From Desulforamulus profundi (GTDB lineage: Bacteria; Bacillota_B; Desulfotomaculia; Desulfotomaculales; Desulfotomaculaceae), in NCBI RefSeq assembly GCF_002607855.1, contig NZ_AWQQ01000148.1, forward strand, positions 1 to 35,893: DNA of 35,893 nt. Direction: 5' to 3'. The notes under the pieces were generated by a model that saw only the letters and a program-made list of their open reading frames with translations, did not search any database and was not told where the DNA came from. Shown here piece after piece: positions 17,464 through 26,628 of this stretch. The position numbers and the translations under genes are program-made. Every line of letters begins with the position of its first letter. Position 1 is the first letter of the stretch.

Positions 17464-17496
17464 AAAAATAGTTAGGCCAGTCCTAACTATTTTTTC
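17464..17496 (+). terminator. Terminator after mdh
   Basis: AAATAGTTAGG and CCTAACTATTT form a 9-bp-plus stem with a 5-base loop, followed by a T-run. Confidence 0.88.
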
Positions 17497-17587
17497 TTTT
17501 AACCTATTCTTAACTATGCATTCAGTAAACTTTAACAAATCCTCTATACAATTTAGGTAATATTAAAAACAGAGTAGGGGATTTTAA

Positions 17588-18295
17588 TTGGCAAAGATAC
17601 TTGTGGTAGACGATGAAACCAATATCTTGGAATTGATAAAGTTTAACCTGGAAAAGGACGGGCACCAGGTGATTACAACCACCAGCGGCGAAGAAGGATT
17701 GCGTTTGGCCAAGATAGAACAGCCGGACTTAATCATTCTGGACGTCATGCTGCCGGAACCCGATGGTTTGGAGGTGTGCAGAAGGCTGCGCAGTGACCAG
17801 GCCACTTCCATGGTGCCGGTGCTGATGGTCTCCGCCCGGGGCGATACCCTGGACAGGGTGATGGGTCTGGAAATGGGGGCGGACGACTATATCCCAAAGC
17901 CCTTCAGCCCCAGGGAACTGTCGGCCAGGGTGAAAGCGGCCCTGCGCCGGACCAAACATAAAAAACCTGCCCTGATGACCAGCCGGGAGCTGAAGTCCGG
18001 CGGCATTGTCCTGGATATTGAAAAGTTTCAAGTTCAGGTGGCGGGGGAATTTGTCAGCTTTACCCCCAAGGAATTTAAGCTGCTAAAAATCTTGATGTCT
18101 CACCCGGGCAAAGTCTTTACCCGGGAGCAGCTGCTGGACAGGGTCTGGGGATTTGACTTTAATGTGGATACCAGAACGGTGGATGTTCATGTCCGGTATG
18201 TGCGGCAAAAAATCGAACCGGATCCGGCCAATCCCACGTATATTAAAACTGTGCGCGGGGTGGGATATAAATTTTCTGAGAATGTCAGCAGTTAG
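17588..18295 (+). CDS. OmpR/PhoB-family response regulator
   Basis: A 235-residue two-domain regulator. The receiver has the acidic pair Asp8/Asp9, phospho-acceptor Asp52 (LIILDVMLP), Ser82 and Lys104 (YIPKPFSP). The C-terminal winged helix has FTPKEFKLLKILMSHPGKVF and VDVHVRYVRQKIE. The TTG start at 17588 has AGTAGGGG about 8 bases ahead. No histidine kinase is adjacent, so it is an orphan; ATACAAT-like and TTAAC words occur in the 140-base upstream gap, but no clear operator. A hairpin ends the transcript. Confidence 0.92.
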   Translation: MAKILVVDDETNILELIKFNLEKDGHQVITTTSGEEGLRLAKIEQPDLIILDVMLPEPDGLEVCRRLRSDQATSMVPVLMVSARGDTLDRVMGLEMGADDYIPKPFSPRELSARVKAALRRTKHKKPALMTSRELKSGGIVLDIEKFQVQVAGEFVSFTPKEFKLLKILMSHPGKVFTREQLLDRVWGFDFNVDTRTVDVHVRYVRQKIEPDPANPTYIKTVRGVGYKFSENVSS

Positions 18296-18309
18296 CCCGA
18301 TAGAAATAT

Positions 18310-18344
18310 GCTTGTGGAGAAATCCACAGGCTTTTTATTTGCTC
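18310..18344 (+). terminator. Terminator after the response regulator
   Basis: GCTTGTGGA and TCCACAGGC form a 9-bp stem capped by GAAA, followed by TTTTTATTT. Confidence 0.88.
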
Positions 18345-18450
18345 AAGACTGTGGCGGTGATGAATAAATACGCAAAAGATGTCGATAATCTCTAAATACC
18401 TGTTATAATATAGAAAGACAGATTGTACCAGAAGCCTAGGAGAGTTCGGC

Positions 18451-19578
18451 ATGCATCAATACAAAACTTCTTCATTTTTAAAAACCATACCGGGCATCCT
18501 TTTAATGTTCTCCATTGCCGTTTTTACCATGGGGGGAGAGGATATCGGAATTCCCTGGCCCGGTTTAGAGGCTTATTTTCGAGCAAACCCAATCACCCAA
18601 AATATTTTGATTGATATTTTCCGCCTCAACTACATCCTGTTGTCCATCCTGATCGGTATGTTGATCGGAAATCTATTCCGGCTGCCCGATTGGGTTTTAG
18701 CGGGTGTTTCCACATCCCGGCTGTTTATCAAACTGGGGGTTATTCTCCTGGGGTCATTGTATAGTTTTGTTGATGTCGCCCAGTTGGGACTCACGGCCAT
18801 CGTATTAGTTCTAACGTTTGTTGTAATGACGCTGGTTTTTACCCTGTGGCTGGGAAAAAGGGCCGGCATGGAACCGGCTTCTGCAGCGGTGCTGGCGGCA
18901 GGCACTGCGGTGTGCGGGGTTTCCGCCATTGTTGCCACAGCGCCGGCTGTCAGAGCCCGGACAACCGACGTGGTATTCTCCATCGCCACCATCCTTTCCT
19001 TTGGCGTGGTTTCCATTTTTCTGTTCCCTCTGATCGGCAACCTTTTGAACCTGAGCCCCCACCAGTTTGGCGTGTGGTCGGGAACAGGGATCCTCAGTTC
19101 GGGACAAGTCCTGGCGGTTTGTCTTATCTTTGACCCCGGGACGGCCAACCACGCCTCGGTCAGTTTGAAAACCGGTGAGATTTATAATTTGGCCAGGGTG
19201 CTGTTCCTGCCCTTTGTGGTACTGGCGCTGGCCGCCCTTACCAGCCGTTCTGCCCGGCTGCCGGACGATCATATCAATATTCACACCGGCTTATGGAGTA
19301 AGTTTCCTGTCTTTGTCATTGGCTTTTTAATCATGGTTTTTCTTACTTCTTTCGGGTTGCTGGGACAGACCTCACCTCCTTCACCGGAGCTGATCACCAT
19401 ACGTAAATTATACAATTGGTTTTTTGCCATCGGTTTAACAGGGCTTGGCATGCAAATCTCTTTTTCTGAGCTGCGTAAAGCAGGAGGCAAGCCTTTAATG
19501 GTGGGTTCGGCCGCCGCATTGTTTAAAGCGGTGCTGGCACTGATTGTGGTACTCCTTTTTATTCCAGAAAAACCTTAA
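18451..19578 (+). CDS. YeiH/UPF0324-family membrane transporter (putative sulfate exporter family), copy 1
   Basis: A 375-residue integral membrane protein with about ten spans. The family signature is clear: AGTAVCGVSAIVATAPAVRA (about 150-169), LNYILLSILIGMLIGN near the N-terminus, IYNLARVLFLPFVVLALAAL, and the final GLTGLGMQISFSELRKAGGK. The family is annotated as putative sulfate exporters, but substrates are mostly unproven. ATG 18451 has TAGGAGAG 6 bases ahead. A 47-residue membrane mini-protein follows 17 bases later. A second YeiH copy lies at 24486. Confidence 0.9.
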   Translation: MHQYKTSSFLKTIPGILLMFSIAVFTMGGEDIGIPWPGLEAYFRANPITQNILIDIFRLNYILLSILIGMLIGNLFRLPDWVLAGVSTSRLFIKLGVILLGSLYSFVDVAQLGLTAIVLVLTFVVMTLVFTLWLGKRAGMEPASAAVLAAGTAVCGVSAIVATAPAVRARTTDVVFSIATILSFGVVSIFLFPLIGNLLNLSPHQFGVWSGTGILSSGQVLAVCLIFDPGTANHASVSLKTGEIYNLARVLFLPFVVLALAALTSRSARLPDDHINIHTGLWSKFPVFVIGFLIMVFLTSFGLLGQTSPPSPELITIRKLYNWFFAIGLTGLGMQISFSELRKAGGKPLMVGSAAALFKAVLALIVVLLFIPEKP

Positions 19579-19595
19579 TATGTCGGGGTGATAAT

Positions 19596-19739
19596 ATGCC
19601 AAGACAAAGGAAATCCAGCCAACCGGATGATTATGAACACAGGATGTATACGCCCTTTGCCACGGAAAGAATGGAAGATTACGTCGCCCTTTCACTGGCG
19701 CTGTTGATCGTGATCATGGTTTTAATTATTCACCAGTAA
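19596..19739 (+). CDS. Single-span membrane mini-protein with RMxDY motif, partner of YeiH copy 1
   Basis: A 47-residue protein: a charged cytoplasmic-like start, then ERMEDY immediately before one hydrophobic helix (VALSLALLIVIMVLIIH). ATG 19596 has GGGGTGAT just upstream and lies 17 bases after yeiH copy 1. The second YeiH copy is followed by a similar mini-protein carrying RMQDY in the same place. The recurring pairing suggests a small subunit or regulator of the transporter (inference). No known family recognised. Confidence 0.75.
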   Translation: MPRQRKSSQPDDYEHRMYTPFATERMEDYVALSLALLIVIMVLIIHQ

Positions 19740-19744
19740 AATAA

Positions 19745-19785
19745 AAAGCTACCCTTATCGACAGCCGGTAAGGGTAGCTTTTTTA
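19745..19785. terminator. Strong bidirectional terminator
   Basis: AAAGCTACCCTTA (19745-19757) and TAAGGGTAGCTTT (19769-19781) form a 13-bp perfect stem with A and T runs, separating the convergent mini-protein and PAS-sensor genes. Confidence 0.9.
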
Positions 19786-21269
19786 TGACAGAGAATGACC
19801 CGTGGGGATAACGTCATTTTGCAGCACAACCAGGGTTCCCACATAGATTCCATCGTCATCATAGACAGGGGTGACTTCGCAGGCAAGTCCACGGGATAGC
19901 TCGATTCTTTTTGTTATCCCGGAATCAATATTGTTGTAAATAAAGGTGGCCAATTCACGATCAATCACTTCGATGCTGGTGCCGGGAATTAAATTTTTCA
20001 AGTAACACTTGGCCATAAAATTGGCCAGGTAAATTTCATGGTTCTTGTCCACAAAAATAATTCCCTGGGACAGGGCCTCTAATAATTTGTTCAGGACTTG
20101 ATGATAAACAGTTTCTTCCTTCACATCGGTTCTTATCACACTTAATGAACCTAAAATTTTATTGTTTTTAATAATGGGGGAGTGTATTACTTTAAGCAGT
20201 TTGTCCCTGAACTTCAGTGTTAGGGTCGTGGCCCTTTCATTTTCCCCCTGAAAATCATCGGTATTGCCGAAGATTTCTTTTAATTTAATGTTTCTTAAGG
20301 TATCTTTTCTATCGGCAAAAATGTGATGGGCTGTTTCATTGGCAAATATGATACGCCCTGAATTATTTGCAATGATGACACCTTCATTAATTTGGTTAAA
20401 GATGGCAAAATCAATATTTTCAAAGTATGTTTTGGCGGTATTGACGCCCCAAAATTCAACCAGCAGTTCGTAGAGACAGATATAAAGGGCAAAGACCAAA
20501 AACAAAATGGCAATGGCACGGTATAATTCAAAGTTATTGGCTTCAAAGAAGAAATACAACCTCCAAGGACTGTAACCGGCATCCGAGGCCACAATGTTAT
20601 ATCTTAAAGTATCATAGTAAAAAGTCTCCTGCTGGGGGTCAAAAGCATTTGCTTTTATCTTCTCGAAGGGCCAAATGACCGGATTGCCGGAAGGATCAAA
20701 AACAGCAATGCGGAAGTTCTGGTTCATAGATTCCTGAATGATTTCATTTTGATATTGGTCAAGTCGGAAGTTAACGGCTAAAAATATTTTTTGATCTTCA
20801 AACTTCTTCTGTAAAGGCACGATCATGGTGATCACTTCAAGCTTGGATAAAGAATCTACGTGGACGCCGGAGACTAAAACTTGGTAATTGCCAAGTTGTG
20901 TGGGCTGTCTCACAAATTTTGCGATGTCTGGGTCCTGGCTGTTTTGGGAAGCAGAGGTTAGTATCGTGCCGTCTTCCTTTAGCAAATAAAGATTGGTCAT
21001 CCGGTAATCAAAAGAGACAATCTGTTTGAATAAACGCTCGGTTTCCGGTTCGTTCTCAAGTTTTTTTGCGATATTAACAGTTACAGTCTTTAAATTATCC
21101 TGAAATACCTCAGTTTTTTTATGGTGATCTGCTTAATGCCGGTTTCGTATTGGTTAATCAGGTTTTTGGTATGGCGGAATTCCATAATGCCAAACAAAAT
21201 AAAGATGCTGATAAAAAAGATGGTTGCAAAGGTAGGAAAAGCAGTTTTAATTTGGGGGGATTTTTTCAT
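19783..21269 (-). pseudogene. Membrane PAS sensor protein without kinase domain, one apparent frameshift
   Basis: With one A restored in the A7 run at 21120-21114, the frame runs from ATG 21269 (MKKSPQIKTAFPTFATIFFI) for about 495 residues. It has a first membrane span, an extracellular sensor region (YLLKEDGTILTSASQN to YNIVASDAGYSPWRLYFFFE), a second span, then two PAS domains (FAIFNQINEGVIIANNSGRI; LSQGIIFVDKNHEIYLANFM). There is no His box or HATPase. It ends with the second PAS domain, so it likely hands its signal to another protein, perhaps the neighbouring kinase/regulator pair. Confidence 0.75.
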
Positions 21270-21291
21270 TTCTACCCTCCGGGTGTAAAGC

Positions 21292-21905
21292 TTATTTTAT
21301 GATGCCTCTCTTTACTGCAACGGTAAGAGCTTCTTCCACAGAGTGAACATGGAGCTTGGCAAAAATATCCCTTAATCTTCTTCTAAAGGTGGAGAGACTG
21401 ATGTAAAGGTCTGCGGCGATTTCCTTTTGATTCTTTCCACTGGCAAGCAGCTGCAGCATGTGTATTTCTTTTTCGGTCAGTCCGGTGTCGGAGAGATTCA
21501 ACAATGAATCGGTATTCAAGCCGGGGTAGAGGTAAGAACCGCCCCTGTGCGTCATTAAAACAGCGGACTTGATCTCATCGAAGAAAGCATATTTAGGAAC
21601 AAACCCCTTGACACCGCATTCCATAGCTTTTTTATAAAGATTGGATCATCATAGGTGGTGAGGGCCACATGCTTGATACGCAGGTATTTTTGTTTTATTT
21701 TACCGGCCAAATCAAGGCCATCGCCGTCGGGAAGACCGATGTCCAACAGGATGACATCGATATCGCCGGACAGCTTGGCCAAAGCCTCTTCACAGGAGCC
21801 GGCCTCCGCCACCACTGTCATATTGTCTTCCAGTTCCAGCAGCTTTTTTAAGCCCTCCCGGAAGACGTTATGGTCCTCAATCAGCATAATCTTGATTTTC
21901 TCCAT
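21292..21905 (-). pseudogene. NarL/LuxR-type response regulator, one apparent frameshift
   Basis: The receiver domain starts MEKIKIMLIEDHNVFREGLK with acidic pair Glu10/Asp11 and phospho-acceptor Asp55 (VILLDIGLPDGDG). At 21632-21627 an A6 run should be A7, giving FIKKAMECGVKGFVPK. The C-terminus is a LuxR helix-turn-helix: TGLTEKEIHMLQLLASGKNQ, then KEIAADLYISLSTFRRRLRD. Restored length is 204 residues. Its ATG overlaps the end of the kinase gene by 29 bases, so the two are a cognate pair. Confidence 0.88.
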
Positions 21906-23519
21906 TTTTTTGGCCTCCTGGTAGTATCGGAACGGTTAAAGTAACACAAAAACCTGTTTCACAATAACCAAAAACAATATCGCCGCCAATCAGACCGGCC
22001 CGTTCCTTCATGCCCCACAATCCTTTGCCCGCCACGAAATCTCCCTCAGTTCCCCCGTTATCCATAATTTCAATTTTGAGGGTGTCCTGCTGTTTGGTAA
22101 AATTAATGTCCACTTCCGTGGCTTTGGCATGTTTTACAATATTACTGAGAGCTTCCTGAATGATTCGGTAAATAATAATTTCGTCCTTCTTTTTAACGCG
22201 CAGGGCTCTGTCCTGGTAAAATATATACACCTTTATTTTATTCAGTTTTTCAAAGGTATGAATATAAGATTCCAGCGCAGAAATAAGGCCCACTTTATCA
22301 ATCAAATAAGGGTGGATGTCATTCATAATGCCCCGCATCTCAATGGCAGCGTTTTGGCAGTGGTTGCGCAGGTCGATTAAACCCTGCAGCAAATCCTCAC
22401 CTTTTAAATCGCCGTCTTTATGCAGCCGGAGGTTATAGTCCAGGGAATGAATGATGGTTGACATATAGCGGGCAATCCAATCGTGGATCTCGATGGAGAT
22501 TCTTTTTCTTTCTTTTTCCAACGTATCCAGTAAAAGTGGTTTATCCTTTTGTTCGTTGGCCATTCTGGCGATCATCATAACCCCGATTAGTTTATTAAAT
22601 AAAAATATAGGAATGTAGTCCACGGTTAAGTGAATGGGGCGCCCATCATTATGGAAGACAGCCTTGTGTCTCAAAAGTTCCCTTTGGTTTAACAGAGAAT
22701 GCAGCAAAGGTTGGGTGATATTTTGCAAACGAGGAAACAATTCCGGAAATTGATCTACGTTTTTTCCAGGACCGTCTCCGGAAGTAAACCAAATAAATCC
22801 TGGGCAGATTTATTGACATATTTAACATCCCCGGAGTGATCAACAAAGATGAAAGCATTGTCGGTATATTCAGCTGATTCACTCACATAGATGCACTTGG
22901 TCAGGGAAGGCTTCAACATCATGTATAAAACGTAGGGTAGAAGCAGCAAGGAGGTAAACAAAATAATGAGTAATAAAATAATTTTACTGTCTATGTTGAA
23001 AAGGGTTGTTTCAAAATAATTATCCAGTTCCTTATCGTAGGATTGGCTTAAATGCTTAAGTTTTACGTTCATTTGCCGGGTAAAGTCCTGGTTGCGTAAA
23101 TAAAGATCTTGAATTTCTTTTTCTGAATACGTTTTTGTTTGTACGGTTGGTATGACTTCCGAGGCCGCAAAAGACATGTACCTTTTGCTCAACTCAATTA
23201 AATCGATGATGTTCTGATTTCTTGATAGGTTGTCGGAATCATAAAGATCGGTCTGTTTTTTTATAATGATGGCGCTGTGCTTATAGAAGTTCTCCAAAGA
23301 CTGCGGGTCCGACAATAAAATATAATCCTGAAGGCCGGAGGTCATGGCCTCAATATTATTCACTGATTTTTTAAATTCAGTTAATTCTTCCCGGGAATCC
23401 CCAATTCTGTTGATTTGCTGATAAGTATACAGGAAGTTTTGAAAGAGTAAAACAGAACATATGCAAACAATAATAAATAATACCAAGGCTAATTTGGCAA
23501 GGTTTTTATTAATTGACAT
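21877..23519 (-). pseudogene. NarL-type sensor histidine kinase with PAS domain, one apparent frameshift
   Basis: Restored length is 547 residues. Two spans (about 8-28 and 180-203) bracket a mostly helical extracytoplasmic domain rich in Glu, Asn and Lys. A PAS domain follows (AFIFVDHSGDVKYVNKSAQD). The break lies in an A6 run at 22765-22760 that should be A7, giving EKNVDQFPELFPRL. The second part has HisKA_3 with the phospho-His in ERKRISIEIHDWIARYM, then HATPase motifs IIQEALSNIVKHAKA, MDNGG and GKGLWGMKERAGLIGG. It is translated with the overlapping NarL-type regulator. The ligand is unknown. Confidence 0.88.
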
Positions 23520-23904
23520 GTCTTCACCATACCGTGAAAGATTTGGTAAAAAATATAAAGAACCTCATGAAAAGTTATGATGCAACGTATAAATTATAAT
23601 ATTTTAACGGTATATAGTAAATTCCTTTTTGTATTTTCATTTTTCTCAGGCTTTCTATGCTTAATCCGGTTTATAAATGTCATATAAACGACCATGAAAA
23701 GGTAATGAGTATTACAACAAAAGAATCAGGCACATGACACTTTTGTGTCATTGCTTGAGAGCTAAATGTCAATGTAACTTCAATTCGTTGACCGGTAATT
23801 TAAAAAATATTAAGATTTGGTTAAGTTAATCAATTGAGAAATAAAGTTTCCAAGGCGGAAAGTAACATTTTTAACAATCAAAAAGTGATTGAGGAGGTAA
23901 TGTT
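23520..23904. promoter_or_regulatory. Divergent intergenic region with a perfect palindrome
   Basis: This 385-base gap lies between the divergent kinase and the 155-residue gene. ATGACAC (23734-23740) and GTGTCAT (23745-23751) form a perfect inverted repeat around TTTT, and CAATCA/TGATTG (23875-23891) forms a hairpin right against the ribosome site GAGGAGGT. Either could be an operator serving the divergent genes. Confidence 0.5.
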
Positions 23905-24372
23905 GTGGATAAAATTCACATTCATGTCTCCCGCAGGAAAAAAGAAAAGCTTGTGAAATGGTATGGCTGGATTGTTATATTCATTATCTGCATGACACCT
24001 TTGGTGATTATATTACTCCCCAAGTTAATGCTTAATGTAAATAGAATTAACACATTATTAAGGGAGTCCTGTGTTCCGGAGACAGATTGTTTAACAGGCA
24101 CTGTAAACAAAGTGCATTGGAAGAAAACTAATGATGGAGACATCGGTTGCATAGAAGGCGATATAGAAATCGCCACTACGAGCAAAGATGTGGTTAAATG
24201 CAGTTTCAAAAAATATGTTGGCCCGAAGTTTAATGAAACCATTGCTATCAACTGCAATGACCAAATTTATCTTACCGGGACATTTGAGGACCAATTATTC
24301 CTGATCAGGAATGTCCAAAATAACACAAATCATCAAGTGTATACTACGGAACCAATGGTTTCGGTGTACTAA
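23905..24372 (+). CDS. Uncharacterised single-span membrane protein with a Cys-containing outer domain
   Basis: A 155-residue protein. The basic start (HVSRRKKEKLVKWYG) is followed by one membrane helix (WIVIFIICMTPLVIILLP, about 22-39) and about 110 residues predicted outside. That domain contains five Cys (SCVPETDC, GDIGCIEGD, VVKCSFKK, AINCND). GTG 23905 has GAGGAGGT 7 bases ahead. It lies just before yeiH copy 2 and may be co-transcribed with it. The domain's beta-rich look could suggest a small OB-like fold; no family is recognised. Confidence 0.7.
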   Translation: MDKIHIHVSRRKKEKLVKWYGWIVIFIICMTPLVIILLPKLMLNVNRINTLLRESCVPETDCLTGTVNKVHWKKTNDGDIGCIEGDIEIATTSKDVVKCSFKKYVGPKFNETIAINCNDQIYLTGTFEDQLFLIRNVQNNTNHQVYTTEPMVSVY

Positions 24373-24485
24373 TCGTTTTAAAGTTTTATCGTGAAAGGGG
24401 GTAGGGAACCGGAGCAGGTCTTAAGATAATCCCTACTAAGTCAATGGTTCCTTAAATTTAACAATTTGCATGGAGGTGTGTTATC
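24373..24485 (+). other. Short gap before yeiH copy 2
   Basis: GGGAACC and GGTTCC (about 24405 and 24445) can pair across about 40 bases, followed by TTAAATTT. This may be a weak attenuator or processing site between the two genes. Confidence 0.25.
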
Positions 24486-25559
24486 TTGGCGCAAACACAA
24501 ATCAGTCAGGCGCAAAGTCAAAGCTTAAGTGCACAAATTGCCAAGGCGATTCCCGGACTCATTCTTGTCGTGTTGGTAGCAATTGCTGCATCCTGGGCAG
24601 AAGGGTATATCAAAGGCAATTTTAAAAAGGTTTATGAGATTGCTCACCTGAACTACGTTTTATTAGCAATTATTTTTGGTATGGTAATCCGCAATACAGT
24701 AGGCGTTCCTTCTCTTCTCGAACCCGGCCTTAAATATTCCACCATTTTAACCAAAACCGGTATCGTCGTCATGGGTACCAAATACACCCTGGCCTCCCTC
24801 GTAAAAGTAGGTACCACCAGTATGATTTTTATCGCTGTAACCCTGTTTGGCACTGTAGCCTTAATGTTCTGGCTCCGCAAGCGATATGAGATGACTGACT
24901 CTCTGGCCGGTTGCTTGGCCTCCGGGTTTTCGGTCTGCGGTGTTTCCGCTACTGTAGCCACCGGTCCTGCTGTAAAAGCAAAGGGTCAAGAAATGTGCTA
25001 TACCATCGCAACCATTTTGATCTTTGGTCTGCTGGCTCTGTTTACCTTCCCGGCTTTAGGCCATCTGTTTGGTTTAACTGAAAACCAGTTTGGCGCGTGG
25101 GTTGGTGTTGGTATCGTTAACTCCGCTCAGGTACTGGCTGCCGGTATGGCATACGGTGAACAAGCCGGATTAATGGCCGGTATTTACAATATGGGCCGTG
25201 TGGTACTGCTGCCCTTTGTAGTACTCTACGTTGTTATGCTGGTTCTGAAGAATGACAGCAAAGCTGCCGGTGAAATTAACAAGAGTCAGTTTGTAATGGA
25301 CAAATTCCCTGTATTTATCGTGGCCTTCCTGATCGCCGTTTTAGCCAACACCGCTGGTATGTTCAGCAAAGAAGAAGTCAAGATGGCCAACACCTTCATG
25401 ACTTGGGCCTTCACCTTAGGTTTTGCCAGCATCGGTTTAACCACCAAGTTCTCCGATATGAAAGCTGCCGGTAAAGACGGTATCGTTCTGGGCTTCATCG
25501 TAGGATTTGCTAAAGCGGCCTTTGCCCTGGTAGTAGTGAAGTTTTTCTTACCTCTATAA
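24486..25559 (+). CDS. YeiH/UPF0324-family membrane transporter, copy 2
   Basis: A 357-residue multi-span membrane protein. ASGFSVCGVSATVATGPAVK matches the family signature seen in copy 1, as do LNYVLLAIIFGMVIRN, IYNMGRVVLLPFVVLYVV and GFASIGLTTKFSDMKAAGKD. The two copies are clearly different in sequence, so this is not a recent duplication. The TTG start at 24486 has GGAGGTG 9 bases ahead. A mini-protein with RMQDY follows 39 bases later, then universal stress genes. The substrate is unknown; the family label is sulfate exporter. Confidence 0.9.
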   Translation: MAQTQISQAQSQSLSAQIAKAIPGLILVVLVAIAASWAEGYIKGNFKKVYEIAHLNYVLLAIIFGMVIRNTVGVPSLLEPGLKYSTILTKTGIVVMGTKYTLASLVKVGTTSMIFIAVTLFGTVALMFWLRKRYEMTDSLAGCLASGFSVCGVSATVATGPAVKAKGQEMCYTIATILIFGLLALFTFPALGHLFGLTENQFGAWVGVGIVNSAQVLAAGMAYGEQAGLMAGIYNMGRVVLLPFVVLYVVMLVLKNDSKAAGEINKSQFVMDKFPVFIVAFLIAVLANTAGMFSKEEVKMANTFMTWAFTLGFASIGLTTKFSDMKAAGKDGIVLGFIVGFAKAAFALVVVKFFLPL

Positions 25560-25598
25560 TAAACGTTTAATCACTATGAATGTGGGAGGTGCATGTTC

Positions 25599-25723
25599 AT
25601 GACCGAAAAAACAGTTGTGCGGTAGAAGATTCAAGAGCTGCTGACCGTAAGGTTAGAATGCAAGATTATATGGTTATAGGTTTGGGATTGGTGTTGTTGG
25701 TCCTGGCCAAAGTCATGGCGTAA
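25599..25723 (+). pseudogene. Single-span membrane mini-protein with RMxDY motif, partner of YeiH copy 2 (one apparent frameshift)
   Basis: ATG 25599 has GGGAGGT 8 bases ahead and opens MTEK; the frame hits a stop at once unless the A6 run at 25606-25611 is A7. With that base it reads SCAVEDSRAADRKVRMQDY, then a hydrophobic helix MVIGLGLVLLVLAKVMA, total about 41 residues. Charged start, RMxDY just before the helix, and position directly after a yeiH gene all match the mini-protein at 19596. Confidence 0.65.
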
Positions 25724-25756
25724 AGCGAACAGCAAAATAATAATTCTAGCTTTCAA

Positions 25757-25794
25757 ATGGCAGGGTCAGGTCTAACAGAGTCCTTACCTGCCAT
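25757..25794 (+). terminator. Hairpin between the mini-protein and usp
   Basis: ATGGCAGG (25757-25764) and CCTGCCAT (25787-25794) pair perfectly across 22 bases. There is no T-run, so it may be an RNA-processing or stability element rather than a full terminator. Confidence 0.45.
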
Positions 25795-25829
25795 ACTATA
25801 TTGGGGATAAATTAATAGGGGAGATAAAT

Positions 25830-26272
25830 ATGTACAAGAATATTTTGGTGGCTGCACACGGGGAAGAAAATGAAGGTTTCTTACGGAAAGTATCTGAGTT
25901 TATTATGGTAACAAAACCGCGTGTTACGGTGCTGCATGTGTCGGAAACAGGATTAACCCATTATGGTATGTGGATCAACTGGCAAGCGGCATCACCAAGG
26001 AGCAGTTTATCAATTATATCTATACAATGGCGGATGAACAGCAAAAGCAGATTTTTAACAAATTTAAGGAACTGGCTGAAACTACAGGCAGCCAGTTCGC
26101 GTGGAAGGTGAGGGAGGGGAACCCCCCTAAAGAAATTATTCAGGAACTGAACACCGGTAACTATGACCTGTTGATCCTAGGCACCAAACCAAAATCACCT
26201 GGCAATACATCCGGCAAGGTCAAAGAAAAAATGCTAAACGAGTTATCCACCTCGCTGTTGATCATCAAGTAA
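25830..26272 (+). pseudogene. Universal stress protein-like, one apparent frameshift
   Basis: Starts MYKNILVAAHGEENEGFLRK, a Usp first strand and helix. Near 25965 one G seems missing; adding it joins THYG to YVDQLASGITKEQFINYIYT and restores about 147 residues. The C-terminus (YDLLILGTKPKSPGNTSGKV to LSTSLLIIK) keeps the Usp layout but lacks the G-x2-G-x9-G-S/T nucleotide loop, so it is probably not an ATP-binding member. ATG 25830 has AGGGGAG 9 bases ahead. Confidence 0.8.
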
Positions 26273-26402
26273 GATGATACCTTAAGAGAAAAGATTTTTA
26301 TCAATATTTTGTCACCACACCGTTTCCCCCTTGTTTCCGTTGGCATTTATGCTAATATATTCACAAAGCATAATTTTGACTGGGAAACAGGGGTGTGTGG
26401 GA
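26273..26402 (+). other. Promoter-like gap with an inverted repeat
   Basis: CCCTTGTTTCC (about 26327-26337) is echoed inverted by GGGAAACAGGG (about 26381-26391), one base unpaired, enclosing about 43 AT-rich bases. It may be a leader stem or operator for the gene at 26403. Confidence 0.3.
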
Positions 26403-26615
26403 ATGAAAATACCAAGCAATCCCACGATAAAAGAGTTTCTGGCCTATATGTCGAAAGTCATTCCTTGTCTCCTGCTTTTTGCGTTGTTTTATTGCATTGT
26501 CCATTGTTACAATCATAAAAATACCCTGGTTTTAATTCCGCTGACTGCCAGTATTTTCGTGCTGTATACCTTCTTTGGGGAATCAACGGATGAGCCGATT
26601 GAGGAAAGGGAATAA
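26403..26615 (+). CDS. Small two-span membrane protein, unknown
   Basis: A 70-residue protein with two hydrophobic helices (about 17-34 and 40-60: VIPCLLLFALFYCIVHCY; LVLIPLTASIFVLYTFFG) and an acidic tail STDEPIEERE. ATG 26403 follows GGGTGTGTGGGA, a modest ribosome site. It lies 13 bases before a usp gene and so is likely in one operon with it. No family recognised. Confidence 0.6.
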   Translation: MKIPSNPTIKEFLAYMSKVIPCLLLFALFYCIVHCYNHKNTLVLIPLTASIFVLYTFFGESTDEPIEERE

Positions 26616-26628
26616 AAGGGGGTTTCCC

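Noticed and set aside
17496..17587. Pho box upstream of the PhoB-type regulator
   Set aside because: A few TTAAC words occur but not as properly spaced direct repeats.
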